64,000 bases of DNA from assembly GCA_017617995.1 (NCBI GenBank), contig JAFZVE010000048.1, forward strand, positions 1 through 64,000. The letters are read 5' to 3'. The notes beneath the pieces are model-generated. The model was not told the DNA's origin and searched no databases. It saw only the letters and a program-made list of their open reading frames with translations. Shown in pieces: positions 18,193 to 26,745 of this stretch (the first letter of the stretch is position 1; every line of letters begins with the position of its first letter). A program made the position numbers and the translations under genes. Source of the stretch: Clostridiales bacterium. Its GTDB lineage: Bacteria > Bacillota > Clostridia > Saccharofermentanales > Saccharofermentanaceae.

Positions 18193-18801
18193 ATGAGGAA
18201 AAAAGTCTACGGGAAAGCATCGAAATGTGCCGCACTGGTTCTGGCACTGATCTGCATGGTGTCGATTCTTCCGGGTTGCAATGTTTATAGCGGCGAATGG
18301 AAGGAATACGGGGATTTCACACTCAAGTTCAATGAGGGGAAGAGCCGGGCCATGGCTGCGGAATGGAAGTGGGACGGAGATCTGGATAATACCGTCATCG
18401 AGATCCCGGATAAGTACGAAAATACCGTCATCGATGCGCTGGGCGGCCCTCTTGGGTCCAATGCCCCGATGAAGTCCTTCCAGGTCATGTCGGACTGTGA
18501 ACTTCAGTTCAAAGGTACGGACCCGGAGAAATATAAAGATGTGGAAGTGTCCTTCGACGAAGTGGTGTTTACCTTGAAAATCGGGAAGAATATCAAGACG
18601 GTTCACATGAATTACAATGACCGCGAGGATTTCGACTACAACTGGGTGGGGATCGAGAAGGAAGATGGCAGTGTCGTCTTCTACCGTGTCTACTTCGAGG
18701 TAGAGTGCGATGACGAGAATAAGACTTATTTTTCGAAAGATGGGAAACTCTATCAGAAGAAAAATAAAGAGAAGGTATCGGGTCTCCTGTATACAGATTG
18801 A
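18193..18801 (+). CDS. Small lipoprotein of unknown function
   Basis: A 202-residue protein behind AGGAGG. The signal peptide ends in the lipobox LPGC (Cys near residue 29). The mature part is mainly beta-strand, with no recognised motif; a 'NWVGIEKEDGSVVFYRVYFEVE' hairpin stands out. It follows the acyltransferase gene by 23 bp and is probably the last gene of that transcript. It converges on the minus-strand lipoprotein at 18867. No hairpin is visible in the 65-bp gap. Confidence 0.7.
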   Translation: MRKKVYGKASKCAALVLALICMVSILPGCNVYSGEWKEYGDFTLKFNEGKSRAMAAEWKWDGDLDNTVIEIPDKYENTVIDALGGPLGSNAPMKSFQVMSDCELQFKGTDPEKYKDVEVSFDEVVFTLKIGKNIKTVHMNYNDREDFDYNWVGIEKEDGSVVFYRVYFEVECDDENKTYFSKDGKLYQKKNKEKVSGLLYTD

Positions 18802-18866
18802 GTTTTCGTAACCTGAGATTCTATTTGAAAAGGACGTTATGGAGAAACTGATTATTCCTCCTCGTC

Positions 18867-19808
18867 TTATGCGCTCCGCGTATCGTCGAAGCCGTGAAGG
18901 CCTTCTTCGACGGGTGCGTAGGCTGCGTGATAGATGTCGAGTACGATGCCGACAATCTTGCCTTCACTGTTGAAACGGATTCCGAAGTACCCGTTGTGAT
19001 GCAGAGCGAAACGCGCCGGGCAGTAGAAGACTATGCCGCCTTCGTCCGGATACTCAAACCATCCGGCGTAGAAGGTGCGCGAGCGGTCGTTGATGAAGTA
19101 GTGCGCCATGTCATCCTTATCCTGCTGATCCAGAGCTGCATATACGTCCGGATCCCACAGGTAGCTCCATTCACTCTCATCCGGGATCTCGTACTTCGGG
19201 TCTCGGTCCGTCGCAGTGTGGTCCAGCGTATAGAGGGAGACCAGCGCTTTGATCGCCTGATTGGCTTCATATCTTCCCGGGTGATAGATCCCGGCTGCAG
19301 TGAAGGGGTAGTCGCGCTCTTCCGTCTCACTCCTGTCGGTAATGTCGATGGAGTAGATGCCGATTATACGCTCGTCTTCGTCGTACTTCAGATACTCGGT
19401 CCAGTTGACCATATACTCATGCTCCCCGATGGTGAAGAAACAGTAAGCGTGAAGTTCCCAGGTATTCTTGCCTTTCTCGATATGCTCTGTGGAAGATTTG
19501 TTGTCCTGACCGGCTTTGATTTTCTCTCCGCCACATACGGCAAAGAGATATTCGATCCCTTCGTCAAGATCCGAAGCCCGTGAACGCGCACGTGGAGAGA
19601 AGAGCTTGCGGATCGCCTTGGCGTCTTTCTTCTCCATTGCTTCGAAAAAAGCACTCTCAAATGCCTCGCAGTGCTCCGCTTCGGTCTTCATCTGGTTCGA
19701 TAGAAGCCCGCTGCGGTCAAGAACAGAGCACGCCGATGTGGTGGCGAGGACCATCACAAGAAGAATGGCCGTGATACGTGAAAGTCTTTCTCGGGTCGTA
19801 AGGATCAT
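18867..19808 (-). CDS. Lipoprotein with DUF5104-like domain
   Basis: A 313-residue protein. The start at 19808 (MILTTRERLSR) is chosen because the signal peptide and lipobox (TTSAC) begin there; the upstream in-frame extension has no secretory character and runs through the promoter. A first domain (about residues 35-160) has the pattern 'ESAFFEAMEKKDAKAIRKLFSPRAR', typical of DUF5104/SnoaL-like lipoprotein domains, and a 'Y-VNW-EYLKYDEDERIIGIYSI' strand pair. A second domain of about 150 residues is unfamiliar. It is transcribed alone. A -10 box, TATACT, lies at 19843-19838 on the minus strand. The function is unknown. Confidence 0.68.
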   Translation of the reverse strand: MILTTRERLSRITAILLVMVLATTSACSVLDRSGLLSNQMKTEAEHCEAFESAFFEAMEKKDAKAIRKLFSPRARSRASDLDEGIEYLFAVCGGEKIKAGQDNKSSTEHIEKGKNTWELHAYCFFTIGEHEYMVNWTEYLKYDEDERIIGIYSIDITDRSETEERDYPFTAAGIYHPGRYEANQAIKALVSLYTLDHTATDRDPKYEIPDESEWSYLWDPDVYAALDQQDKDDMAHYFINDRSRTFYAGWFEYPDEGGIVFYCPARFALHHNGYFGIRFNSEGKIVGIVLDIYHAAYAPVEEGLHGFDDTRSA

Positions 19809-19919
19809 ATGTATTCCATCCGTATTTATTTTAGTACAGTATATCAGAACCGGATAAAGACAGTGTGACAGAAGAACTCTGTGTGAGGAGGGAGGCTTCA
19901 TCGTGGTGATGGGTGAATG

Positions 19920-19928
19920 TGGTATACT
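19920..19928 (+). promoter_or_regulatory. Extended -10 box of the DUF4037 gene
   Basis: TGG-TATACT, 32 bp upstream of the start codon at 19961. GGGGAGGGG (19944-19952) is the ribosome binding site. Confidence 0.5.
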
Positions 19929-19960
19929 CAATCTGAAGATCGTGGGGAGGGGCGTAAGCG

Positions 19961-20917
19961 ATGACGCAAGCGGAATCAGATGTGAGAGCGAAAAACCGGC
20001 GCTTCTATGAGGAACGTGTGGCGCCGATGATTGCCGCGCAGTTCGGCGAATATGCTTCCCGTATTGCAGTAGGAATCGCCGGAGAAGGCTCGGACTGCTT
20101 CGGCTTTGCCGATGAGATCTCCCGCGATCACGACTTCGGAACGGGCGTGTGTCTGTGGATCCCGACAGAAGATATGGATGTGTACGGGAAGGCGCTCGGG
20201 ACTGCGTACGAGGCGATTGTTGCGGAGAAAGGCCGTTCTTTCTATACGGACCGGCTTCGTGAACGAAGGGGTGTCATGACGATCCATGATTTTTTCTCCA
20301 ATATCCTTCGGATCGACTGTGATACGGATGCCTCTATGATGAGCGAGCAACAGTGGCTGAGTCTTGATCACGCGTGTCTTGCGACCGCGGTGAATGGAGA
20401 AGTGTATCGTGACGATCTCGGTGCTTTTACCAGGTTTCGGAATCTTCTTCTGAATTATTATCCGGACCGGATCTGGCGGATCCGGATCGCCGAGAAGATG
20501 CATGACTATTCCGCTTCCCTTCAGGTGAATTACGCCAGATGTATGACGCGGCGCGATATTGTCGCGGCAGAACTCTGTAAGACGAAAGGCCTCGAAGCGG
20601 CAATGGAACTCTTCTTCCTCTTAAAGAGAGTCTACCCGCCCTATTACAAGTGGACATACCGCGCGCTGGAGAACATCGACGAGAAAGGTGACTTTTCCGC
20701 CCGTATACGTGAACTGGCAGCGCTTCCCTGCAGTACGGAGGCCTGGGAGGACACACGATATCACCCGAACCGCCAGAACTTCAAGGATCGTATCGTCTCC
20801 ATCTCGGAGGATATCGGTTATGATCTTGCGGAGATGATGAAACTTCAGGGGTTGACGAACAATATGCACCCGTATCTCGAGTCCCATGTCCGCCGGGTGC
20901 TGCAAGAAGCGATTTGA
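19961..20917 (+). CDS. DUF4037 nucleotidyltransferase-like protein
   Basis: A 318-residue soluble protein. 'GIAGEGSDCFGFADEISRDH' followed by DFG (residues about 40-62) matches the Pol-beta-like nucleotidyltransferase core (G-S-D ... D-x-D) of DUF4037 proteins. The C-terminal half is helical. Family members are often encoded alone or near aminoglycoside-type nucleotidyltransferases, and their substrates are unproven. The acyltransferase gene downstream begins at 20941, 23 bp after the stop, probably in the same transcript. The catalytic acidic residues appear present, so activity is plausible. Confidence 0.75.
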   Translation: MTQAESDVRAKNRRFYEERVAPMIAAQFGEYASRIAVGIAGEGSDCFGFADEISRDHDFGTGVCLWIPTEDMDVYGKALGTAYEAIVAEKGRSFYTDRLRERRGVMTIHDFFSNILRIDCDTDASMMSEQQWLSLDHACLATAVNGEVYRDDLGAFTRFRNLLLNYYPDRIWRIRIAEKMHDYSASLQVNYARCMTRRDIVAAELCKTKGLEAAMELFFLLKRVYPPYYKWTYRALENIDEKGDFSARIRELAALPCSTEAWEDTRYHPNRQNFKDRIVSISEDIGYDLAEMMKLQGLTNNMHPYLESHVRRVLQEAI

Positions 20918-20940
20918 TTGCACGGAGACATGGATCGGAA

Positions 20941-21912
20941 ATGAGAACGATATCAGAAAACGAGAGCAACAAGATTCAGGTATTGCGTGGATTATCCATC
21001 ATTGCCGTCGTTATCATCCACAACTTACCCGGCGGGATGATGCAGGTGCTTTGGAGACCTTTTTTCAACTTCCCGGTCGGTTGTTTCCTGTTCTTAAGCG
21101 GGATGCTGTCGGATGCGGCGAGATGGAAACCGGGAAAACGGATTCTTAAGATTCTGGTGCCATATGTCATCTGGACTTTCATTTATGTGATGATGAGCGG
21201 GTACAATCAATTACACCTTGTGCCGGGAGCATTCCTCCGGCATCTTATTCAAGGGGATACGGTAGCGGTTATGTATTACGTCTTTGTATATTGCGAACTG
21301 ACACTTCTTATCCCGCTTGTAGATAAACTGGCAAGATCCAAGTACAGATATCTCGGGTTCGTCATTTCTCCGTTGGAGATTCTTGTCATGCGGTTGCTGC
21401 CGCTTGTTTTGGGATACGAGATGAATAGTACTGTGCGCATCGTTATGGAAGTGTCCTGCCTCGGATGGTTCACTTATTTCTATCTGGGATATATGATCGG
21501 GAACGAGCTTCTCAAGGTGAATCTTCCCACAAGAACGCTGCTTTTATGGTTAGTAGCAGCAGTGGTACTTCAGATTTGTGAAGGTTACTGGTATTTCCGG
21601 ATGGGCGCCGGAAACGGCGGGACACAGACGAAACTATCTGTACTGCTCACCGGAACGGCAATCATTTTATTGTTCTACCGATACATGTCTTCGAAAGAGA
21701 CACCGACATGCCAAGTGCTTAAGAGACTCGGTGACCATTCTTTCGGTATCTTTTTCTCGCACCTCGCAGTAATGGTGATATTGCTTCAAATCCCGTACTT
21801 TTCTCAGATTCCCTGGCCTGTTAAAGCCATAGTCACTCTGGTATTGTCGTATTGCCTTGTAGCAATTGGAAGGAAGCTTCTTGGAAAGAGCGGAAAGCTT
21901 TTAGCTTTCTGA
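20941..21912 (+). CDS. Acyltransferase-3 family membrane protein
   Basis: A 323-residue protein with about ten hydrophobic helices. 'IQVLRGLSIIAVVIIHNLPGG' is the N-terminal acyltransferase-3 signature with the conserved RG and H, followed by 'FFNFPVGCFLFLSGML'. It is the second member of this family in the window, in a different transcript from the one at 16952. A TTG at 20914 overlapping the upstream stop codon is an alternative start; 20941 is preferred because the family motif follows closely. Likely role: acylation of a surface sugar polymer. The acceptor is unknown. Confidence 0.8.
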   Translation: MRTISENESNKIQVLRGLSIIAVVIIHNLPGGMMQVLWRPFFNFPVGCFLFLSGMLSDAARWKPGKRILKILVPYVIWTFIYVMMSGYNQLHLVPGAFLRHLIQGDTVAVMYYVFVYCELTLLIPLVDKLARSKYRYLGFVISPLEILVMRLLPLVLGYEMNSTVRIVMEVSCLGWFTYFYLGYMIGNELLKVNLPTRTLLLWLVAAVVLQICEGYWYFRMGAGNGGTQTKLSVLLTGTAIILLFYRYMSSKETPTCQVLKRLGDHSFGIFFSHLAVMVILLQIPYFSQIPWPVKAIVTLVLSYCLVAIGRKLLGKSGKLLAF

Positions 21913-22058
21913 AGCAGAGAGTGGGCGGGCTATATTCTCTCGACGCAGTGACGAGTTGATTTTTCGATCAGTTATTCATATCATGAGTTCAGGTAATAAG
22001 CATAGAGCAGGGCAGACTGGAAGTTGTCTGAGCTTTGTGGTATCGGGGAGAGTGGGAA

Positions 22059-22679
22059 ATGAAAAAATGGAGAATCGCACTGGCTTTTCTTATGGCAAGC
22101 CTTCTGATGCTGACGAGCGGTTGTCTTCTGATGCTGACTCCGAAGAAGAAAACGACGGATAAGTCAAGTGATAAGAAGACCGGCCAGAAGGAAAAGAGCG
22201 ACAGAAAATCATCGGAAGATGGTGTCGTTGAGATGGAGAAAGAGTTCGGTACCTACGAGATCAAAAGCGGATGGGTCGAGGTCGATTCCCAGTCCATGGC
22301 GCCGGATATCTTCACCTATTGTGTGGAGGGAAATGAGAACAGCAAGACTCCACCAAACAATATTGTGGTTCGCCACGATAAGAATCAGTATTCCAAAGAC
22401 CAGCATGTGGATTTCAGTGCAGCGATCCTTCAGCAGATCAAGGGCCAGGCCGCAAGTTACGGCGGGGAGGCTCATATGGAAGGCTACGGTGAGATCAACG
22501 GATGCATGGTCTATCAGTTCGTCTATGAGTGCGATCCGTATTGCGTACAGTGGTATTTCTGTGGCGAGAAGGAGTATGTCATGGTCGGGATGACGATCTT
22601 TGATGAAGAAGAATCCAAGAGTGACAATATCCGGGAAGTAGCACAGGGTATCGTCGACAGTTTTATCTGGGCAGAGTGA
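22059..22679 (+). CDS. Small lipoprotein of unknown function
   Basis: A 206-residue protein. The start at 22059 follows GGGGAGAGTGGG. The signal peptide has a lipobox (LTSGC). A very Lys/Ser/Asp-rich linker of about 40 residues leads into a compact alpha/beta domain ('EIKSGWVEVDSQSMAPDIFTY', 'ADFS-like' helix, 'MVYQFVYECDPYCVQWYF') that resembles a ligand-binding or stress-type extracellular domain, though no family was recognised. It precedes the PfkB-type kinase by 10 bp and is probably co-transcribed with it. The preceding 146 bp hold no recognised element. Confidence 0.68.
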   Translation: MKKWRIALAFLMASLLMLTSGCLLMLTPKKKTTDKSSDKKTGQKEKSDRKSSEDGVVEMEKEFGTYEIKSGWVEVDSQSMAPDIFTYCVEGNENSKTPPNNIVVRHDKNQYSKDQHVDFSAAILQQIKGQAASYGGEAHMEGYGEINGCMVYQFVYECDPYCVQWYFCGEKEYVMVGMTIFDEEESKSDNIREVAQGIVDSFIWAE

Positions 22680-22689
22680 GGTGGCAGAG

Positions 22690-23601
22690 ATGGAGCGACA
22701 GGCACAAGCATATCTATTCGGACAGATCCTCGGGACACATTCGTTTCTCCTGAAGGACGGGTTCCTGAAACCGGATGAATACTCGGAAATCAAGGAACAG
22801 TACTTCCTTCCCGGAGGAGAAACGGGAACGGCAGCAACGGTGCTCGATTCGCTGGGCGTTGCCGTACGGATGGATGGTCCCTGGATCGGAACGGAAGTGG
22901 CGCCGATGCTCCGCGATTTCTATAAAGATAAAAATGTAGATCTTTCTTCGCTGACTTATACAGAGGATAAAGGGGTCATGGACTATGTCGTGATTGCGGG
23001 CCTTGTGCGCTCGCCGATGGGGCGTTTCCAGGCGCTCTTCTCGTCGGGAGAAAGATGGTGGAATATTCCCCAAGAAAAGGATATTCTCGGCTGTAAGGCG
23101 GCAGCTGTGGATCCGTTCTTCGGCGCGGAGTCGCTGCGTGTAGCTGAGCTCTGTCATGCACGCGGAATCCCGTTTGTCACGATCGACAGCCGTCACGACT
23201 CACTTTTGCACCGCCTGGCAGGAGTGAATGTCGTATCCAAAGAGTGCACATCCGCGAACTATGCCGACTTGTCTCCCGAGGAGATCGTGAACCTTATGAA
23301 GGAAGAAACCGACGGTCTTACGATCCTCACACAGGGCGGCGGTGACATGCTCTACGCGCGCAAGGGCGGACCGATCCGATCCATGAAACCATTTGAGGTC
23401 GAAGTCCGAAGCACTCTCGGTGCAGGTGATACATTTAAGGCCGGGTGTGTCTATGGCTTGATTGAGGGCTTCTCCGATGAGAAACTGGTTCAGTTCGCCA
23501 GTGCGTGCTCAGCGATCGCGATCTCGAGATTCCCGCTTCCGCTTCACCCACCGACGCTTCCTGAAGTACAGGCCCTGATCCGGACCAGAGATATCGGATG
23601 A
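22690..23601 (+). CDS. PfkB-family carbohydrate kinase
   Basis: A 303-residue ribokinase-fold protein. ATG 22690 is preferred over GTG 22681 because AGGTGG lies 5-6 nt before it. The C-terminal 'STLGAGDTFKAG' is the PfkB signature 2, with the catalytic Asp and the anion hole. 'LPGGETGTAATVLDSLG' is the substrate-binding GG region of signature 1. Known reaction: ATP-dependent phosphorylation of a sugar, nucleoside or sugar acid; the specific substrate is not evident. There is no transporter or sugar operon around it. It is probably co-transcribed with the lipoprotein upstream. Confidence 0.88.
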   Translation: MERQAQAYLFGQILGTHSFLLKDGFLKPDEYSEIKEQYFLPGGETGTAATVLDSLGVAVRMDGPWIGTEVAPMLRDFYKDKNVDLSSLTYTEDKGVMDYVVIAGLVRSPMGRFQALFSSGERWWNIPQEKDILGCKAAAVDPFFGAESLRVAELCHARGIPFVTIDSRHDSLLHRLAGVNVVSKECTSANYADLSPEEIVNLMKEETDGLTILTQGGGDMLYARKGGPIRSMKPFEVEVRSTLGAGDTFKAGCVYGLIEGFSDEKLVQFASACSAIAISRFPLPLHPPTLPEVQALIRTRDIG

Positions 23602-23754
23602 GACATGCGAGACCGTTCTTGAACCTGTGACAGCCCGGACTTCCCCTGCAGAGCACTCCTGGGTGAATCTTTGCTTCTTGTCTTAGGTGGCGGTGGTCTT
23701 GTATACTTAAGTGTAGAAGAAAAGAAACAGAAGATGATGAGGAGGATTTCGAAA

Positions 23755-24660
23755 ATGTCTAAAACGAAACAACGTAAATGGAAAATGCCAATCGTTCTGG
23801 TACTCGTCCTGTCGTTTGTCATGGCTCTTACGGGATGTATCCAGTTCGAAATGTCGACGACGGTGAACCGTGATGGGACCGTAGATATCCACATCCTTTA
23901 TGCGACGATCGATATGTCTTCGATGTCTGATGATTCGAGTTCGGGCAGTATGGATACGACCGGAAGCATCGAGACCACGAGACAGAATCTCGAGGCGATC
24001 GGCTGGAAGACCAAGGAATACAAAAACAACATCAACGGTACGGATTACATCGGATTTGAGTGCGCCAAGAACGGAATCAACATTGACGATATCGAGTCCG
24101 AGATCAAGCAGGCCAGCGACAAGGGTCTGGGTATTTCCGGATTTACGCTGAAGAAAGATGGCGACAAGTATATCTTTAACTGGGATATCTCTTCCAGTAA
24201 CAGTGATCTGGAGTCGCAGGGCCTCGATGCATCCACGATCGCAGGCTATGGCGGATACATGAAGATCTCCCTGTCTGCTCCGAATGGTACGCTCAGCAAT
24301 AATGCGACTACTGTTTCCGCCGATGGAAAAACACTCGAGTGGGATCTGTTCTCCTGCACCGAGTCTCCGCATGCCGAGTTTACCCTCGATGTAGTCGACG
24401 ACGATGACGACGAAGATGATGAGGATGAGGACGACGAGGACGAAGACGATGAGGACGAGGATGAGGATGACGATGAGGATTCCGGCAAGAAGTCCAAGAA
24501 GAGCAAGAATTCTAAAAAGAGTGACAGCGATGACGACGGTATGCCGGTATGGGTGATCGGCCTGATCATCGGTGGTTCGGTTCTCGTAGTCGCAGCGGTA
24601 GTCGTGATCATTATCGTTGTGGTAAAGAAGAAAAAGAACGGTGATTCTACAGCGGCGTAA
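23755..24660 (+). CDS. LppM-like lipoprotein with acidic linker and C-terminal membrane helix
   Basis: A 301-residue protein. The start at 23755 follows GAGGAGG and gives a signal peptide with lipobox LTGC. The mature N-terminal region ('IQFEMSTTVNRDGTVDIHI') resembles the LppM/DUF3153 lipoprotein domain. Residues about 210-245 are almost purely Asp/Glu, encoded by GAY/GAR repeats at roughly 24398-24480, followed by a Lys/Ser-rich stretch, a transmembrane helix and KKKK. If both ends are used, the protein is anchored at the membrane twice, an unusual design. The acidic run may bind cations or act as a spacer. The function is unknown. Confidence 0.68.
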   Translation: MSKTKQRKWKMPIVLVLVLSFVMALTGCIQFEMSTTVNRDGTVDIHILYATIDMSSMSDDSSSGSMDTTGSIETTRQNLEAIGWKTKEYKNNINGTDYIGFECAKNGINIDDIESEIKQASDKGLGISGFTLKKDGDKYIFNWDISSSNSDLESQGLDASTIAGYGGYMKISLSAPNGTLSNNATTVSADGKTLEWDLFSCTESPHAEFTLDVVDDDDDEDDEDEDDEDEDDEDEDEDDDEDSGKKSKKSKNSKKSDSDDDGMPVWVIGLIIGGSVLVVAAVVVIIIVVVKKKKNGDSTAA

Positions 24661-25056
24661 TGACCTGAAACCGGTCTGATCCGGGCGGGGAACTGCAGAA
24701 ACATAGGTGTGTGATGTAGCCCGCTGGTATAGAAGCCTTGCAACAGGTTTTCGCATCTGTTAGTATCAAGAAGAAAGAACTCCGTGACAGTGCTTTTGGC
24801 GCGGAGGAATGAATCTGATAGAAGGAACGCGAAAGGCGCGTCTTGGGTAGACCAATGAGAAAGTGATGATACTTGAAGGATACACATTTACGGAAAAGAC
24901 CCGGGGAGGGTCATCCTGTGTGCGCTTTCATGGAATCATCGCGGCCGTTCCTTTCCGAACCGGAATATAGGAGAATCGTGTGAGTCTGTTTCTGCGTGCG
25001 CGGAGACAGACTCATCTCTTATGTGACACCTCCCGACGGGCAGAAAGAGGACATCT
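24661..25056 (+). ncRNA. Structured 396-nt leader of the ABC-F gene, possible attenuator
   Basis: A gene-free stretch. It contains CTCCGTG/CGCGGAG (stem around 24780-24806), an upstream ORF of 13 codons (24809-24850, MNLIEGTRKARLG) with GGAGG directly before it, a 3-codon ORF MRK at 24855-24866, GACCC/GGGTC at 24898-24912, and a perfect 14-bp hairpin with a GTGC loop at 24982-25013. Leaders with small ORFs and a conditional hairpin are known for ABC-F resistance genes of this class (transcription attenuation). That this leader works that way is inference. The final hairpin lacks a clear T-run. Confidence 0.4.
24982..25013 (+). terminator. Hairpin in the ABC-F leader
   Basis: 14-bp stem (24982-24995 with 25000-25013, two G-U pairs) closed by GTGC, followed by ATCTCTTATG. 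Its position 44 bp before the ABC-F start fits an attenuator hairpin; the weak T-run argues for caution. Confidence 0.45.
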
Positions 25057-26586
25057 ATGGCACAAATCAAAGTAAACGATCTCACTTTCGCGTACGAGAG
25101 CAGTTACGATACGATCTTCGAGCACGTTTCCTTCACGATCGACACGAGCTGGAAACTCGGATTTATCGGGCGAAACGGCAAGGGAAAGACCACGTTTCTG
25201 AACCTCCTTCTCGGAAAATACGACTATAGCGGCAGCATCAGCATGGATGTGCCGTGCGATTACTTCCCGTATAAGATATCTCCGGAGGACGGAGAAAAGA
25301 CGGCGGAGGAACTGATGGATCAGTGGAAACCGGGCGTGGAGAGCTGGCGCGTGATGTGTGAGCTTTCCGAACTGGCGGTGGACATGGAACTTCTCTACCG
25401 GCCACTTCGCACACTGAGCTTCGGCGAGAAAACAAAGGTCATGCTGGCAGTGCTTTTCGCTGGGGAGAATGATTTCCTTCTGATCGATGAGCCGACGAAC
25501 CATCTCGATAAAGAAGCCAGAGAGATCGTGAAGACATATCTTTCGGGAAAGAAGGGCTTCATCCTGGTGTCGCATGACCGCGATCTTCTCGATGCGTGTG
25601 TGGACCATGTGCTGGTCCTGCAGAAGAGTACTATCGAGGTGCAGAGCGGAAATTTCAGTACATGGTGGGACAATAAAGAACGCGCCGATGCCTTTGCACG
25701 GGCAGAGAACGAGAAGCATCTGAAGGAGATCGGACGGCTCAAGGGCGCGATGCAGCAGAGCCAGCGCTGGGCGACCAAGAGTGAGAATACGAAGATCGGT
25801 TTCGATCCGATCAAGGAGCATGACCGCTCGAAGAATACGAGGGGATATATCGGAGCAAAGACGAAGAAGATGGAGTCTCGTGTCAAGGTCTTCGAGCAGC
25901 GTATGGAGAAAAATATCGAGGAGAAGGAAGGGCTTCTCCAGGACGTCGAGCAGATCCGCGACCTGCGTCTGTCGCCGCTTACGCACTTTCGCGACAGACT
26001 AGTGGAGACGAGAGAACTCTCGCTTCGGTATCCGGATGCGGATGCACCCGTATTCTCGGACCTGACATTCGAGATACGAAACGGGGAACGCGTATTCCTC
26101 CAGGGCAGAAACGGATGCGGCAAGACAAGCCTCATCAAGGCGATCCTGCGGGCGGCCGGAGCTACTCATACGGAGGAATCGGATTTTCTCCTCGACGGAC
26201 GTCTCGAGGTCGCACCTCATCTTCAGATCTCGTACATTAATCAGGACACATCGCACCTTCACGGAGATCTTCGGATGCATGCCTTCGAACACGGCGTGGA
26301 CTATAGTCTTTTTCTCGCGGTGCTTCGCCAGCTGGCGCTCGAACAGGCGCAGTTCGACAAGAATACCGAGGAGTTCTCGGAAGGACAGAAGAAGAAAGTC
26401 CTCATCGCGACGAGCCTTCTGACACCGGCCCACCTCTATATCTGGGATGAGCCCCTCAACTATGTCGACGTATTTTCCAGGATGCAGCTCGAGAAACTGA
26501 TCGAAGAATACGCGCCTACTATGCTCATCGTAGAACATGATGTGAGATTTAGAGATAGAATGGCGACAAAAGTCATCGATATGTAA
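25057..26586 (+). CDS. ABC-F ATPase, Lsa/Vga-like ribosomal protection protein
   Basis: A 509-residue protein with two ATPase domains and no membrane segment. Domain 1 has Walker A GRNGKGKTT (near 40), signature LSFGEKTKV (near 121) and LLIDEPTNHLD. Domain 2 has Walker A GRNGCGKTS (near 351), FSEGQKKKV and YIWDEPLNYVD. Between them is an 80-residue basic helical linker (the antibiotic-resistance-domain position) with 'EHDRSKNTRGYIGAKTKKMESR'. The WDEPLNY form of the second Walker B and the LSFGE signature are typical of Lsa/Vga-type ABC-F proteins, which dislodge lincosamides, streptogramin A and pleuromutilins from the ribosome. The exact drug range cannot be read from sequence. A long structured leader precedes it. 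Confidence 0.85.
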   Translation: MAQIKVNDLTFAYESSYDTIFEHVSFTIDTSWKLGFIGRNGKGKTTFLNLLLGKYDYSGSISMDVPCDYFPYKISPEDGEKTAEELMDQWKPGVESWRVMCELSELAVDMELLYRPLRTLSFGEKTKVMLAVLFAGENDFLLIDEPTNHLDKEAREIVKTYLSGKKGFILVSHDRDLLDACVDHVLVLQKSTIEVQSGNFSTWWDNKERADAFARAENEKHLKEIGRLKGAMQQSQRWATKSENTKIGFDPIKEHDRSKNTRGYIGAKTKKMESRVKVFEQRMEKNIEEKEGLLQDVEQIRDLRLSPLTHFRDRLVETRELSLRYPDADAPVFSDLTFEIRNGERVFLQGRNGCGKTSLIKAILRAAGATHTEESDFLLDGRLEVAPHLQISYINQDTSHLHGDLRMHAFEHGVDYSLFLAVLRQLALEQAQFDKNTEEFSEGQKKKVLIATSLLTPAHLYIWDEPLNYVDVFSRMQLEKLIEEYAPTMLIVEHDVRFRDRMATKVIDM

Positions 26587-26621
26587 GTAGAGAAGAACGG
26601 GAATCATTCGAGCCACGAGTT

Positions 26622-26638
26622 ATTTGCCGCAGGCAAAT
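26622..26638 (+). terminator. Hairpin downstream of the ABC-F gene
   Basis: ATTTGCC-GCA-GGCAAAT. It is nested in a larger imperfect stem (CATTC..GCCAC around 26606-26616 with GTGGC..GAATG around 26649-26660). A T-run (26690-26695) comes later. Probably the end of the ABC-F transcript. Confidence 0.45.
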
Positions 26639-26699
26639 CTTGTCTGAAGTGGCGAGAATGCATCCCGGGATTCTCTTTTCCATCTTCGCTTTTTTCGTG

Positions 26700-26708
26700 T
26701 GATATAAT
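26700..26708 (+). promoter_or_regulatory. Extended -10 promoter of metF
   Basis: TGA-TATAAT with no clear -35. The leader to ATG 26746 is about 30 nt and has no room for a SAM or cobalamin riboswitch. Confidence 0.6.
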
Positions 26709-26745
26709 ATAGCCACATTTGCCCGAGGAAAGAGGAGTTTTCGTC

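Noticed and set aside
24661..24860. Remnant of an IS200/IS605 tnpB gene or its guide-RNA end
   Set aside because: The GAACTCC...GCGGAGGAATGA stretch reminded me of such ends, but no TnpB residues or right-end sequence could be shown. An ISfinder and Rfam search would decide.
24996..25229. 77-codon ORF overlapping the ABC-F start
   Set aside because: It starts inside the hairpin and continues out of frame into the ABC-F gene, whose own start and domains are clear.
26581..26745. SAM or T-box riboswitch before metF
   Set aside because: The hairpins lie before the -10 box and the transcribed leader is only about 30 nt.
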